NCBI GenBank assembly: GCA_004297465.1
Contig: SCUB01000004.1
Span: 1 to 64,000 of the forward strand
Length of the DNA: 64,000 nt
Direction: 5' to 3'
Source: Xanthobacteraceae bacterium
GTDB lineage: Bacteria; Pseudomonadota; Alphaproteobacteria; Rhizobiales; Xanthobacteraceae
Shown piece after piece: positions 1 through 9,122 of the stretch. Each line of letters begins with the position of its first letter. The stretch's first letter is position 1. The notes beneath the pieces were generated by a model. It worked only from the letters and a program-made list of their open reading frames with translations. It made no database searches and was not told the origin of the DNA. A program made the position numbers and the translations under genes.

Positions 1-102
1 CTAGGTGGAAAGCCCGCCTGGACATAATGCGCCGCTTTGCGACGGTGACTTGAGACGGTGATTTGGGGGACTCGCGCCGGGGGCGGCGCGGGGGATGGGG
101 TG

Positions 103-474
103 ATGTTTCGAAAGATCGGGCTGGCGCTGGCGCTGCTGGCGGCTGTCGTGGGATTGGGCGGGTTCGGCGAGAGCCGCGCCGCCGGCGCGCTCGCGATCGG
201 CAAGTGCGGGGCCTATGGCTATGCCTATGACTACCAGTACCTGCACTTGGCCAGTGCGGCGGCGCGCCGCAAGTGCGGCAGCAATTGCACCCTGGTGCCG
301 ATCCAGCGCGCCTGCGGGGCGCTGGCGGTCGACATGAAAAATCCATGCGGCGCCTATGGCTATGCCGTCGCGCCCAAAATCAGCAGCGCGCAGAATACGG
401 CGATGCGCCAGTGCTTCCGTCACGGCGGCAAGGAATGCGTCATCCGCACCTGGGCCTGCGACGCCAAGGGCTGA
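103..474 (+). CDS. DUF4189-type small secreted cysteine-rich protein
   Basis: This encodes about 123 residues. An N-terminal signal peptide (MFRKIGLALALLAAVVGLGG, cleaved near SRAA) is followed by a mature part with two repeats of a CGAYGYA motif and regularly spaced cysteines (KCG, NCT, ACG, PCG, QCF, ECV, WAC). This matches the alphaproteobacterial DUF4189 family: periplasmic or secreted, probably disulphide-bonded, function unknown. I chose the ATG at 103 because a GGGGGA ribosome site sits just upstream and the signal peptide starts there. An in-frame start at 58 would add 15 residues unlike a leader. It stands alone, ahead of the divergently unrelated tetR operon. Confidence 0.75.
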   Translation: MFRKIGLALALLAAVVGLGGFGESRAAGALAIGKCGAYGYAYDYQYLHLASAAARRKCGSNCTLVPIQRACGALAVDMKNPCGAYGYAVAPKISSAQNTAMRQCFRHGGKECVIRTWACDAKG

Positions 475-569
475 CGGGGCGAGCGCCCAAGTCCTCGAAG
501 ATTGAAGGCCGATCTGTCAACACGTTGATGGAGCTTGCTTTCTTGATTTTCAATTTTTCCCGTCGGGTC

Positions 570-600
570 TTGATTATGACTGACGCGTCAGTCATATAAA
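570..600 (+). promoter_or_regulatory. tetR operon promoter with embedded palindromic operator
   Basis: A perfect 22-bp palindrome spans 575-596 (left arm TATGACTGACG, right arm its exact reverse complement). It lies between a -35-like TTGATT at 570-575 and a -10-like TATAAA at 595-600, 64 bp before the tetR start. This is the classic layout for autorepression by a TetR dimer. The 19-nt spacer is longer than ideal, so the exact promoter hexamers are tentative; the palindrome itself is certain. Confidence 0.75.
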
Positions 601-663
601 TAGCAACATCGGGTGCCGCCGGTGACGGCGGCGTGTCCGGTTCGATTCCCCTGGTGCCGTTCC

Positions 664-1326
664 ATGAGCGCTCTGCCACAGCCGGACAAGTCCCGCGTCA
701 GCGCGCGTCAGCAGGCTGCCGCGGCCCAGCGCGCCGGGCGTGCTTCCGAGCGGCGCGCGGCCATTCTCGCCGCCGCGCTCGACGAGTTCTCGGCGCGAGG
801 CTTCGCCGCGGCAAGGCTCGAGGACGTGGCCCGGCGCGCCGGCATTGCCAAGGGGACGATCTATCTGCATTTCAAGGACAAGGACGCGCTGTTCCGTGCC
901 CTGGTGCAGAGCGCGCTGGTGCCGATGCTCAACAGCTTCGACGTTAGGCCTCCGGTCGAGACGCCGACCCGCGCGCTGATGGAAGCCTTCACGGATACCT
1001 TCATCCGCGAAATCTACGAGACGCCGCGCATCAATATCCTGCGCATGGTCATCGCCGAGGGACGCGCGTTCCCCGATCTCGTCGAGTTCTATTACCGCGA
1101 GGTGGTCGAGCGTGGCATCGCGGCGCTGCGCGCGCTGCTGCAGCGCGGTATCGACCGCGAGGAAATTCCCTATCCCGGGCTGGCGCGCTTTCCGCAACTG
1201 GCGATCGCGCCGGCGATCATCGCCATCATCTGGAACGGGCTCTTTGGCGCGCACACGGAACTCGACGCGCGGGCCATGATTGCCACCCAGCTCGATCTCA
1301 TATTTGCTGAAAGGAAGACGGAATGA
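664..1326 (+). CDS. TetR/AcrR family transcriptional repressor
   Basis: The protein has 220 residues. The N-terminal helix-turn-helix domain (about residues 25-70) has the TetR signature: RRAAILAAALDEFSARGF, then VARRAGIAKGTIYLHFKDKDALF. The rest is an all-helical ligand and dimer domain resembling the AefR-like TetR_C_7 group. The ATG at 664 is preferred over an upstream in-frame ATG at 613, whose extra 17 residues look like noncoding leader. Its stop overlaps the start of the adaptor gene by 4 nt (ATGA), so it heads the exporter operon and most likely represses it through the palindrome at 575-596. The layout resembles E. coli cecR-ybhGFSR. The ligand is unknown. Confidence 0.9.
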   Translation: MSALPQPDKSRVSARQQAAAAQRAGRASERRAAILAAALDEFSARGFAAARLEDVARRAGIAKGTIYLHFKDKDALFRALVQSALVPMLNSFDVRPPVETPTRALMEAFTDTFIREIYETPRINILRMVIAEGRAFPDLVEFYYREVVERGIAALRALLQRGIDREEIPYPGLARFPQLAIAPAIIAIIWNGLFGAHTELDARAMIATQLDLIFAERKTE

Positions 1327-2084
1327 TCGGACCGCGCGCGGTTCTCGCCCTCGGGCTCGCCCTGCTGGCGGCAGGCTGCGGCAATTCGCAGGAGCGCACC
1401 TATCAGGGTTGGGTCGAGGCCGATCTCATCTTCGTCAGCCCCGACGAGTTTGGCCGCGTCACCAGGCTCAACGTGCGCGAGGGCGACCAGGTCCAGGCCG
1501 GGATGCCGCTCTTCGCGCTCGACGACGACCTGCAACAGGCCGATCTCACCCAGGCCAACGCCACCCTCGGCAACGCCAAGCAGAGCTACGACCGCGCGCA
1601 AACCCTGAGCCGCACCGGCTCCGGCACGCAAGCCTCCCTCGATTCGGCGGTGGCGACGCTCCGTGTCGCGGAAGCGCGCGTCAACACCGCCCAGACCCGG
1701 CTGGCGCGCCGTGGCGCGGTGGCGCCGGTGGCGGGCACCATCCAGCAGGTCTATTTCCGCGAGGGCGAGATGGTGCCGGCGCAGCGCCCGGTGCTCGCCA
1801 TCCTGCCGCCCGGCAACATGAAGGTGCGCTTCTTCGTGCCGGAAAAGGATTTGACCAAATTCGCCATCGGCAACAGCATAGCCGTGAGCTGCGACGGTTG
1901 CGCCGAAGGCCAGACGGCGAAGGTGAGCTTCATCTCCACCACCGCCGAATACACTCCGCCGGTGATCTACAGCCTCGATGAACGCTCGAAGCTGGTGTTC
2001 ATGATCCAGGCGCGGCCCGACAAGCCGGATCTGCTGCGGGTCGGCCAGCCGGTGAGCGTCGCGCTGCGCGGCGGGGCGTCGTGA
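1323..2084 (+). CDS. HlyD-family periplasmic adaptor, predicted lipoprotein
   Basis: The protein has 253 residues. It starts with a lipoprotein signal peptide ending in the lipobox LAAGC (Cys20), so it is probably anchored by lipid rather than by a transmembrane helix. A lipoyl/biotinyl-like half (VTRLNVREGDQVQAGMPLF) is followed by a short coiled-coil hairpin (about 70-125), the matching second lipoyl half (RRGAVAPVAGTIQQVYFREG) and a beta-barrel region. It is short for the family. It would bridge the ABC permease to an outer-membrane channel, as YbhG does. Start codon overlaps the tetR stop by 4 nt. No outer-membrane factor gene is nearby, so a shared TolC must be used. Confidence 0.9.
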   Translation: MIGPRAVLALGLALLAAGCGNSQERTYQGWVEADLIFVSPDEFGRVTRLNVREGDQVQAGMPLFALDDDLQQADLTQANATLGNAKQSYDRAQTLSRTGSGTQASLDSAVATLRVAEARVNTAQTRLARRGAVAPVAGTIQQVYFREGEMVPAQRPVLAILPPGNMKVRFFVPEKDLTKFAIGNSIAVSCDGCAEGQTAKVSFISTTAEYTPPVIYSLDERSKLVFMIQARPDKPDLLRVGQPVSVALRGGAS

Positions 2085-2104
2085 CCCGAACGGAGGTTCC
2101 GACA

Positions 2105-3052
2105 ATGACATCCGTTGCCGAAACCGCGGCTGGCGACATCGCCATCGACGTCAGGGGACTGAGCAAGTCGTTTGACGGCCGCGAGGTCGTGCATGACCTC
2201 TCGATGCAGGTCAAGCGCGGCACCATCTACGGCTTTCTCGGTCCCAACGGCTCGGGCAAGACCACCACCATCCGCATGCTGTGCGGATTGCTGACGCCGG
2301 ACAAGGGCACCGGCAGATGTCTCGGCTACGACATCCTCACGGAGTCCGACGCGATCAAGCGCCATGTCGGCTACATGACGCAGAAGTTCTCCCTCTACCA
2401 GGATCTCTCGGTGCGCGAGAACCTGGAGTTCGTCGCCCGGCTCTATGGCATGGCCGATGCGCGCGCCGCCGCGCGCGACATGGTGCAGCGTCTCGGCCTC
2501 GGCGGGCGCGAGGAGCAACTCGCCGGACAATTGTCCGGCGGCTGGAAGCAGCGCCTCGCGCTCGGCGCCTGCACGCTGCCCAATCCCAGCCTGCTGCTGC
2601 TCGACGAACCGACCGCCGGAGTCGATCCCAAGGCGCGGCGCGAGTTCTGGAACGAGATCCACAGCCTGGCCGGCGAGGGGCTGACGGTGCTGGTTTCGAC
2701 CCATTACATGGACGAGGCCGAGCGCTGCCACGAGATCGCCTACATCGCCTACGGCCACCTGCTCACCAAGGGCACCGTCGAGGAGGTCATCGCGCAATCG
2801 GCGCTCACCACCTACACCGTGACCGGCGACGGGCTGACGCCCCTTGCCACCGAGCTTGCCGACCGGCCGGGCATCGACATGGTGGCGCCGTTCGGCGCCA
2901 GCCTGCATGTATCGGGCCGCGACGCCGAAAAGCTCGACGCGGCGATCGCGCCGTGGCGGGAGCGCGCGGACATGGAGTGGCAGAAATCCGAGCCTTCGCT
3001 CGAAGACGTGTTCATCGAGCTGATGAACCGCTCCAGGGACAACTTCCAATGA
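2105..3052 (+). CDS. ABC transporter ATP-binding protein (YbhF/DrrA type)
   Basis: The protein has 315 residues and a single nucleotide-binding domain: Walker A GPNGSGKT at 46-53, Q-loop near 93, signature LSGGW at 143-147, Walker B LLLLDEPT with Asp167-Glu168, and the switch His in STHYMDEAERC. The C-terminal extension (about 230-315) ends in EPSLEDVFIELM, usual in drug and ABC-2 exporter ATPases. I chose the ATG at 2105 because CGGAGG lies 8 nt upstream; a GTG at 2081 is also in frame. It powers the permease encoded next. Unlike the 570-residue YbhF it carries one ABC domain only, so it must act as a homodimer. Confidence 0.93.
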   Translation: MTSVAETAAGDIAIDVRGLSKSFDGREVVHDLSMQVKRGTIYGFLGPNGSGKTTTIRMLCGLLTPDKGTGRCLGYDILTESDAIKRHVGYMTQKFSLYQDLSVRENLEFVARLYGMADARAAARDMVQRLGLGGREEQLAGQLSGGWKQRLALGACTLPNPSLLLLDEPTAGVDPKARREFWNEIHSLAGEGLTVLVSTHYMDEAERCHEIAYIAYGHLLTKGTVEEVIAQSALTTYTVTGDGLTPLATELADRPGIDMVAPFGASLHVSGRDAEKLDAAIAPWRERADMEWQKSEPSLEDVFIELMNRSRDNFQ

Positions 3053-4203
3053 GTGCGCAAATGACATCGCCGCGTCATGCCGAAAACGCCGGCTTCTGGC
3101 GGCGCACCCAGGCCATGCTGGTCAAGGAGTTCATCCAGCTTCGCCGCGATCGTGTCTCGTTCGCCATGATCGTCATGATTCCGATCGTGCAGCTCATTCT
3201 GTTCGGCTACGCCATCAACACCACGCCGCGCAACATGCCGACCGCGCTCTTGATGCAGGAGGACAGCGATCTCGCCCGTTCGGTCGTCAAGGCGCTGGAG
3301 AACACCACCTATTTCCGCTTCACCCATCGTGTTCACGACGAGGCCGAGTTCGACCGGCTGCTGCAGTCGGGCGCGGTGTCGTTCGGCGTCGAGGTGCCGA
3401 TCGGCTTCGAGCGCGCGGTGCGGCGCGGCGACCGTCCGGCCTTGCTGGTGGCGGCCGACGCCACCGATCCGGTGGCGTCCGGCTCGGCGCTGTCCTCGCT
3501 CAACCAGGTGGTGCTGAGCGCGCTCATTCACGACCAGGCTATCCCTGCCAACTCGCCCCCGGCCTTCGAAATCCGCAGTCACGCGCGCTACAACCCGGCC
3601 GGGTCGTCGCGGCTCAACATCGTGCCCGGGCTCGTCGGCACCATCCTGACCATGACCATGCTGGTATTCACCGCGCTGTCGGTGACGCGCGAAATCGAGC
3701 GCGGCACCATGGAGAACCTGCTGTCGATGCCGATCACGCCGGTCGAGATCATGCTCGGCAAGATCGTGCCCTATGTCATGGTCGGATTCATCCAGGCGTT
3801 TCTTATCGTGTCGATCGGCGTTCTGCTGTTCGGCGTGCCGGTGCTTGGCAGCCTGGCGCTGCTGGCGCTGCTGATCACGCTGTTCATCACCACCAACCTG
3901 TCGATCGGCTACTCGTTCTCGACCGTGGCGCAGAACCAGCTGCAGGCCATGCAGATGACGATGATGTTCTTCCTGCCGAACATCCTTTTGTCCGGCTTCA
4001 TGTTCCCGTTCAACGGCATGCCGGACTGGGCGCAGTATATCGGCGAGGCGCTGCCGCTGACGCACTTCATCCGCATCGTGCGCGCCATCATGCTCAAGGG
4101 ATCGACGCTCGGGGACCTTCAGTACGACGCCGCGATGCTGGCATTGCTGATGCTGGTCGCCATGACCATCGCGGTCCGGCGGTTCCGCCGCACGCTTGAC
4201 TGA
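3049..4203 (+). CDS. ABC-2 type permease of the exporter
   Basis: The protein has 384 residues with ABC-2 topology: one N-terminal membrane helix (FAMIVMIPIVQLILFGYAI), a large periplasmic loop of about 150 residues, then five to six helices in the C-terminal half. The family motif TREIERGTMENLLSMPI is present between helices. The ATG overlaps the stop of the ATPase gene by 4 nt, giving tight translational coupling. Related E. coli operons carry two permeases (ybhS, ybhR); here only one is present, so the membrane part is presumably a homodimer. Substrate is likely a drug or other hydrophobic toxic compound, inferred from the TetR control. Confidence 0.93.
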   Translation: MSAQMTSPRHAENAGFWRRTQAMLVKEFIQLRRDRVSFAMIVMIPIVQLILFGYAINTTPRNMPTALLMQEDSDLARSVVKALENTTYFRFTHRVHDEAEFDRLLQSGAVSFGVEVPIGFERAVRRGDRPALLVAADATDPVASGSALSSLNQVVLSALIHDQAIPANSPPAFEIRSHARYNPAGSSRLNIVPGLVGTILTMTMLVFTALSVTREIERGTMENLLSMPITPVEIMLGKIVPYVMVGFIQAFLIVSIGVLLFGVPVLGSLALLALLITLFITTNLSIGYSFSTVAQNQLQAMQMTMMFFLPNILLSGFMFPFNGMPDWAQYIGEALPLTHFIRIVRAIMLKGSTLGDLQYDAAMLALLMLVAMTIAVRRFRRTLD

Positions 4204-4240
4204 TCCTTCGTTGGCGGATTTCACTTTGCGCGATCATGCG

Positions 4241-5011
4241 CTAGCGCCGCGTCAGCAGTCCGAAGCGGCCGTAGAGGCCGGAGCCTTGCGCTGAATCGGT
4301 AATGAAGCCGCCGCCCGCCGTCCATTCCAGCGTGCCGGTGCGGAATCCGGTGATGTGCAGCCCGGCGCGGTACTGCTGATAAAGGCGGTCGCCGGTGGCC
4401 TGGAGTTCCGGTCCGGCCCAGAATTGTCCGGCAACACGCCAGCCGGCGCCCCAGCGTATCCACGAGGTGCCTTCGAAGGTGGATGCCGAGGCTGACGCAG
4501 CGACCATCATGTTCGCATTCGGCTCCCACCACAGATCGGCGCCGCCGCGCAGGCCGAGACGGCCGCCGCTCAGCGTGGCCGCCGGATCGTCGGGCGACAG
4601 CCAGTGCTGCTGGGCGTCGAGGCCGGCGAACAGCGTCAATTCCGCGTTGCCGCGCTTGAATTTCCAGCCGGGCAGGATCGCGGCGACCAGATTGGTGTCG
4701 CGGATCTCGGCGGCGCCGGCGCGATAGCGGTAGCTGCCTTCGGCGAGCAGCAGTTTCAGCGTGAAGCCGGTCTGCTCGACGCCGCCCGGCGACCATTGCG
4801 CGCCAAGATAAACGGCCCCGCCGCTCTGCCACAGATCGAAGCCGCTGAAATAGAGCATGCGCGCGGGCGAAGCAGGCGTCGTGGGCGTGCCATCGGCGTG
4901 CGCGGGCGAACTGCCGGGCAGGGCGGAAAAGCTCGCCATGCCGACGACAAACGCCACCACGCCACGCGTTACGGTGCGCCCCCACGCCACGCCACGTCCC
5001 TCAGCCGTCAC
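4241..5011 (-). CDS. bcsS: Cellulose biosynthesis protein BcsS
   Basis: The protein has 256 residues. A long signal peptide (about 1-41, ending SPAHADG) precedes a beta-strand-rich body with alternating hydrophobic residues and aromatic girdles (LYFSGFDLWQSGGAVYLGAQW, and a C-terminal LYGRFGLLTRR). This matches the BcsS family (CBP_BcsS) found beside cellulose synthase genes in alphaproteobacteria, probably an outer-membrane barrel. Here no bcsA or bcsB is nearby, so the copy is an orphan. The start is a GTG at 5011 without a clear ribosome site, so the N-terminus may be shorter. Its 3' end converges on the ABC permease gene with about 37 bp between. Confidence 0.72.
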   Translation of the reverse strand: MTAEGRGVAWGRTVTRGVVAFVVGMASFSALPGSSPAHADGTPTTPASPARMLYFSGFDLWQSGGAVYLGAQWSPGGVEQTGFTLKLLLAEGSYRYRAGAAEIRDTNLVAAILPGWKFKRGNAELTLFAGLDAQQHWLSPDDPAATLSGGRLGLRGGADLWWEPNANMMVAASASASTFEGTSWIRWGAGWRVAGQFWAGPELQATGDRLYQQYRAGLHITGFRTGTLEWTAGGGFITDSAQGSGLYGRFGLLTRR

Positions 5012-5412
5012 GGGCCATTATCTAAGCGGCGATGAAATCCGCCGTCCAGCAGGGCATTACGGGAACGTTTGGTGAATCCGGGAAATTTAATCACAGGGCG
5101 GGGTGGTGCCGGGTATTTCAGTCCCGGCGGCGCCTCTTGCGACGGGGCGCGGTCATTCCCATGTCATGTCCTGATGCGAACGTGAGTCTGGGTTGCATTC
5201 GAGCTTTTGGATTGCGCGCATGAGTGTAATCGGTGGAGTGGGTTTCCATTTCACCGCATCATGCGGCAAGCGGCCACGACGGAATTCGCTGAGCGCCGGA
5301 GGTACGCGCTCGCGTTCCGGTCGTGGTCGTATTTTTTGTTTTGCACTTTGCTCAGGCAAAGTTGCCAAGAAATTCTGGCCAGGAAAATCTGGCCAGGAAA
5401 ATCCGCCAAGAA

Positions 5413-5440
5413 AAAAGCCCGGCATCGCTGCCGGGCTTTT
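5413..5440 (-). terminator. Intrinsic terminator of groESL
   Basis: A perfect 12-bp stem (AAAAGCCCGGCA / TGCCGGGCTTTT, loop TCGC) reads on the minus strand as a GC-rich stem followed by a run of six T. It lies about 130 bp past the groEL stop and can work in both directions. Confidence 0.85.
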
Positions 5441-5481
5441 CGTTTTGCTGGACTGGCTTCCGATCGACGTCAGAAGTCCAT

Positions 5482-5513
5482 GGCGCGTGGACTTCCTAGA
5501 AGTCCATGCCGCC
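5482..5513 (-). repeat. Duplicated copy of the groEL 3' end
   Basis: These 32 bp repeat 5555-5586, which contain the last codons and stop of groEL, with one mismatch (C at 5496, T at 5569). On the minus strand the copy reads GGC-ATG-GAC-TTC-TAG, that is GMDF followed by TAG in place of the TAA of the real gene. The arms TGGACTTC and GAAGTCCA within it form a small hairpin. A further partial copy (AGAAGTCCATG) starts at 5472. Confidence 0.8.
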
Positions 5514-5515
5514 AC

Positions 5516-5539
5516 TGAAACCGGCCTTGGCCGGTTTCA
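5516..5539 (-). terminator. Hairpin just after groEL
   Basis: An 11-bp perfect inverted repeat TGAAACCGGCC / GGCCGGTTTCA with a 2-nt spacer lies 29 bp past the groEL stop. It lacks a T run, so it may protect the 3' end of the message or assist the stronger terminator at 5413-5440. Confidence 0.5.
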
Positions 5540-5568
5540 GCATTTGAAACGATGGGCGCGTGGACTTC

Positions 5569-7212
<1,644 letters not shown>

Positions 7213-7258
7213 TTAGCTCCTCGAGTAAAATCGATGTTGATGAAAGGGCCTGGAGAAA

Positions 7259-7573
7259 TCAGGCGGCCTTCTTCTTGCTGGCTTCCTCCTCGAGGACGCC
7301 CATGATGTCGCTTTCCTTCATGATGAGGACTTCGACGCCGTCGATCTTGACCTCGGTGCCCGACCACTTGCCGAACAGCACCTTGTCGCCGACCTTGAGG
7401 TCGATCGGGATCAGCTTGCCGGTCTCGTCACGGCCGCCCGGACCGACCGCGATCACTTCGCCCTGCTGCGGCTTTTCCTTGGCTGAGTCGGGGATGATGA
7501 TGCCCCCGGCGGTTTTTTCCTCGGCTTCAATGCGCTTGACCACGACGCGATCGTGAAGCGGACGAAACTTCAT
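7259..7573 (-). CDS. groES: Co-chaperonin GroES (10 kDa)
   Basis: The protein has 104 residues, normal length. [20 protein letters not shown] opens the beta-barrel; the mobile loop [19 protein letters not shown] and the dome sequence follow, ending [19 protein letters not shown]. It caps GroEL rings as a heptamer. The ATG at 7573 has an AGGAG ribosome site about 7 nt upstream on the minus strand, so the longer in-frame extension to 7687 is rejected. It is the first gene of the groESL operon. Confidence 0.98.
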   Translation of the reverse strand: MKFRPLHDRVVVKRIEAEEKTAGGIIIPDSAKEKPQQGEVIAVGPGGRDETGKLIPIDLKVGDKVLFGKWSGTEVKIDGVEVLIMKESDIMGVLEEEASKKKAA

Positions 7574-7908
7574 TGCTGTGCTCCTAAGGTATTGTACAAG
7601 CGAGGGAAATTTATGATTAGCAGTCCCGGCAAAGGAGTGCCAGGAGGATGCTTGCCGCCACATAGGCCGACGGCAGGCGATGTGCAAGGGGGCGGGTCTG
7701 ACTTTTTGGCACTTTGAGGGGCAAAGTGCCAGCTTTCACGGTCCAGCGTTAACCCGGAGTGGAAGCAGTTCCGGCAAAAAAGCTACTCCGCGCTGGCAGC
7801 AGAGGTGCCGATACGCTGCCACTCTTTTGCAACTAAACTCTTTCTTTAATCGTTTAATCTGAGACTGAAGGAGCCACGCATCGCAATTCCAACACCAAGG
7901 AGGTTGGA
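7574..7908. other. Divergent regulatory region between groES and usg
   Basis: This 335-bp spacer serves groESL on the minus strand and usg on the plus strand. Besides the CIRCE-like element it holds a perfect 10-bp inverted repeat TGGCACTTTG / CAAAGTGCCA at 7707-7716 and 7722-7731 with loop AGGGG. That repeat may be a second operator or a transcript hairpin. No gene is visible. Confidence 0.6.
7617..7643 (-). promoter_or_regulatory. CIRCE-like HrcA operator upstream of groES
   Basis: The sequence is TTAGCAGTC - 9 nt - GAGTGCCAG, compared with the CIRCE consensus TTAGCACTC-N9-GAGTGCTAA. Spacing is exact, with one mismatch in the left arm and two in the right. It lies 44 bp before the groES start, where HrcA operators of groESL operons are usually found. 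HrcA repression in the absence of heat stress is inferred; no hrcA gene is in the window. Confidence 0.72.
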
Positions 7909-8199
7909 ATGGTTTCGAACGCTGTAGGAACGGTTTCGAGCGATTTCGTAAAGCAGGTCGAGGGCTATGGCCTCACCACCGCCGAAATCCTCTATCGTTG
8001 CCCCGACCGCCGCTGGCTGCTGCAGAGCTACATCTGGCAGGATTACGATCTGTTCCCGGACTTTCCGTCGCTGCAGAAGTTTCTGGCATTTTGGCAGGAG
8101 AAGCTGGAGGGCCCGCTGTTCGCGGTGACGGTGGCGCATTCGCGCCTGATCCGCCCGGCGGAATTTCGCGCCGTCGGCAACATGTTCCAGCTGCACTGA
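7909..8199 (+). CDS. usg: Usg family protein
   Basis: The protein has 96 residues and matches the small alphaproteobacterial Usg family: YGLTTAEILYRCPDRRWLLQ, then SYIWQDYDLFPDFPSLQKFLAFWQEKL, then FAVTVAHSRLIRPAEFRAV. The family was named for lying upstream of trp genes in Caulobacter; its molecular role is not established and no trp gene is near here. It looks soluble and cytosolic. The ATG is preceded by a strong AGGAGG 5 nt upstream. Confidence 0.88.
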   Translation: MVSNAVGTVSSDFVKQVEGYGLTTAEILYRCPDRRWLLQSYIWQDYDLFPDFPSLQKFLAFWQEKLEGPLFAVTVAHSRLIRPAEFRAVGNMFQLH

Positions 8200-8214
8200 G
8201 ACGGGCGGCTCCCG

Positions 8215-8961
8215 TCAGGTGCTGTTCCTGTAGGGCGGCCGCGGAATGGCCTGATGCGCGGCGCGCAGCGCCGCCGACCAGCGCTCGCGCAGATCCTGGA
8301 AATACGGTTCCCCGGCCTCGATGCGGTAACTGAGATCCGCGGTGCATACGTCGGGACGCACCACCAGCAGGTCGATCGGCATGCCGACGCCCAGGTTGGA
8401 GCGCATGGTCGAGTCCATCGACACCAGCCCGATCTTGAGCGCGTCGTACAATTCCACATCGTAGCTGATGGCGCGGTCGAGCACCGGCTTGCCGTATTTG
8501 TGCTCGCCGATCTGCAGGTAGGGCGTGTCCACCGTGCATTCGATGAAATTGCCGGCGGCGTAGATCATGAACAGGCGCAGCCGCGAGCCCTTGATCTGGC
8601 CGCCGAACAGGAACGCGATGTCGAACCTGACGTCGCTGGCTTCGAGCGCCTTGCCTTCGGTGGCGAACACCATGCGGATGACCTTGCCGATCCGCTGCGC
8701 CGCCTTGAACATGCTCGGCGCGTTGATGAGGGTCTCGATCTCGCCGGTTTCGGGGTTTTCGTAGCCTTCGGTCAGGATCGTGACCACCGACTGGGTGATG
8801 CCGAGATTGCCCGATGAGGCCAGCGCCATGATGCGCTCGCCCGGCTGGGCGAAGACCTTGAGCTTGCGGAAGGTGGAGATGTTGTCGAGGCCGGCATTGG
8901 TGCGGGTGTCGGCGACCATCACCATGCCGTCGCGAACCAGGATTCCGCAGCAGTAGGTCAT
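8215..8961 (-). CDS. Anbu (ancestral beta-subunit) proteasome-like peptidase
   Basis: The protein has 248 residues and belongs to the bacterial proteasome homologue group related to HslV. After Met removal, Thr becomes N-terminal (MTYCCGIL), the expected nucleophile. ADTRTNAG supplies the conserved Asp and RKLKVF the Lys of the Ntn-hydrolase site, with LASSGNLG further on. Anbu forms open helical or dodecameric assemblies; its substrates are poorly known. It is often encoded with a transglutaminase, an alpha-E protein and an ATP-grasp protein, but none of these lies here, so it is a lone copy. The ATG at 8961 is chosen because the mature N-terminus must begin there; an upstream in-frame ATG would block the active site. 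Confidence 0.9.
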   Translation of the reverse strand: MTYCCGILVRDGMVMVADTRTNAGLDNISTFRKLKVFAQPGERIMALASSGNLGITQSVVTILTEGYENPETGEIETLINAPSMFKAAQRIGKVIRMVFATEGKALEASDVRFDIAFLFGGQIKGSRLRLFMIYAAGNFIECTVDTPYLQIGEHKYGKPVLDRAISYDVELYDALKIGLVSMDSTMRSNLGVGMPIDLLVVRPDVCTADLSYRIEAGEPYFQDLRERWSAALRAAHQAIPRPPYRNST

Positions 8962-9122
8962 CGGCTCTTCCCTGCGCTCCCGGTGCCGTTGTAACGCCGG
9001 GAAAGGCCGAGGGGAAGCTTGGGGGCAGCGCGGGGCCATCACAACCAGGCTAGCAAGGGACGGGCCGGCGCGGTATGCATGGAGGCACGCCCCTTGCGTT
9101 TTTGCGGCGGATCGGGAGAAGC

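Larger units (their letters stand above)
5012..5568. other. Noncoding region between bcsS and groEL
   Basis: I see no convincing gene in these 557 bp; the short open frames are Arg/Pro-rich and lack family resemblance. It holds a 14-bp tandem repeat TCTGGCCAGGAAAA (5374-5387 and 5388-5401, with a degenerate third copy), the terminator at 5413-5440, a duplicated groEL end at 5482-5513 and a hairpin at 5516-5539. The part next to 5012 presumably carries the bcsS promoter. Confidence 0.6.

Noticed and set aside
7701..7731. TGGCAC suggesting a sigma-54 promoter upstream of groES
   Set aside because: No TTGC element is found at the required spacing on either strand; the sequence is better explained as an inverted repeat.
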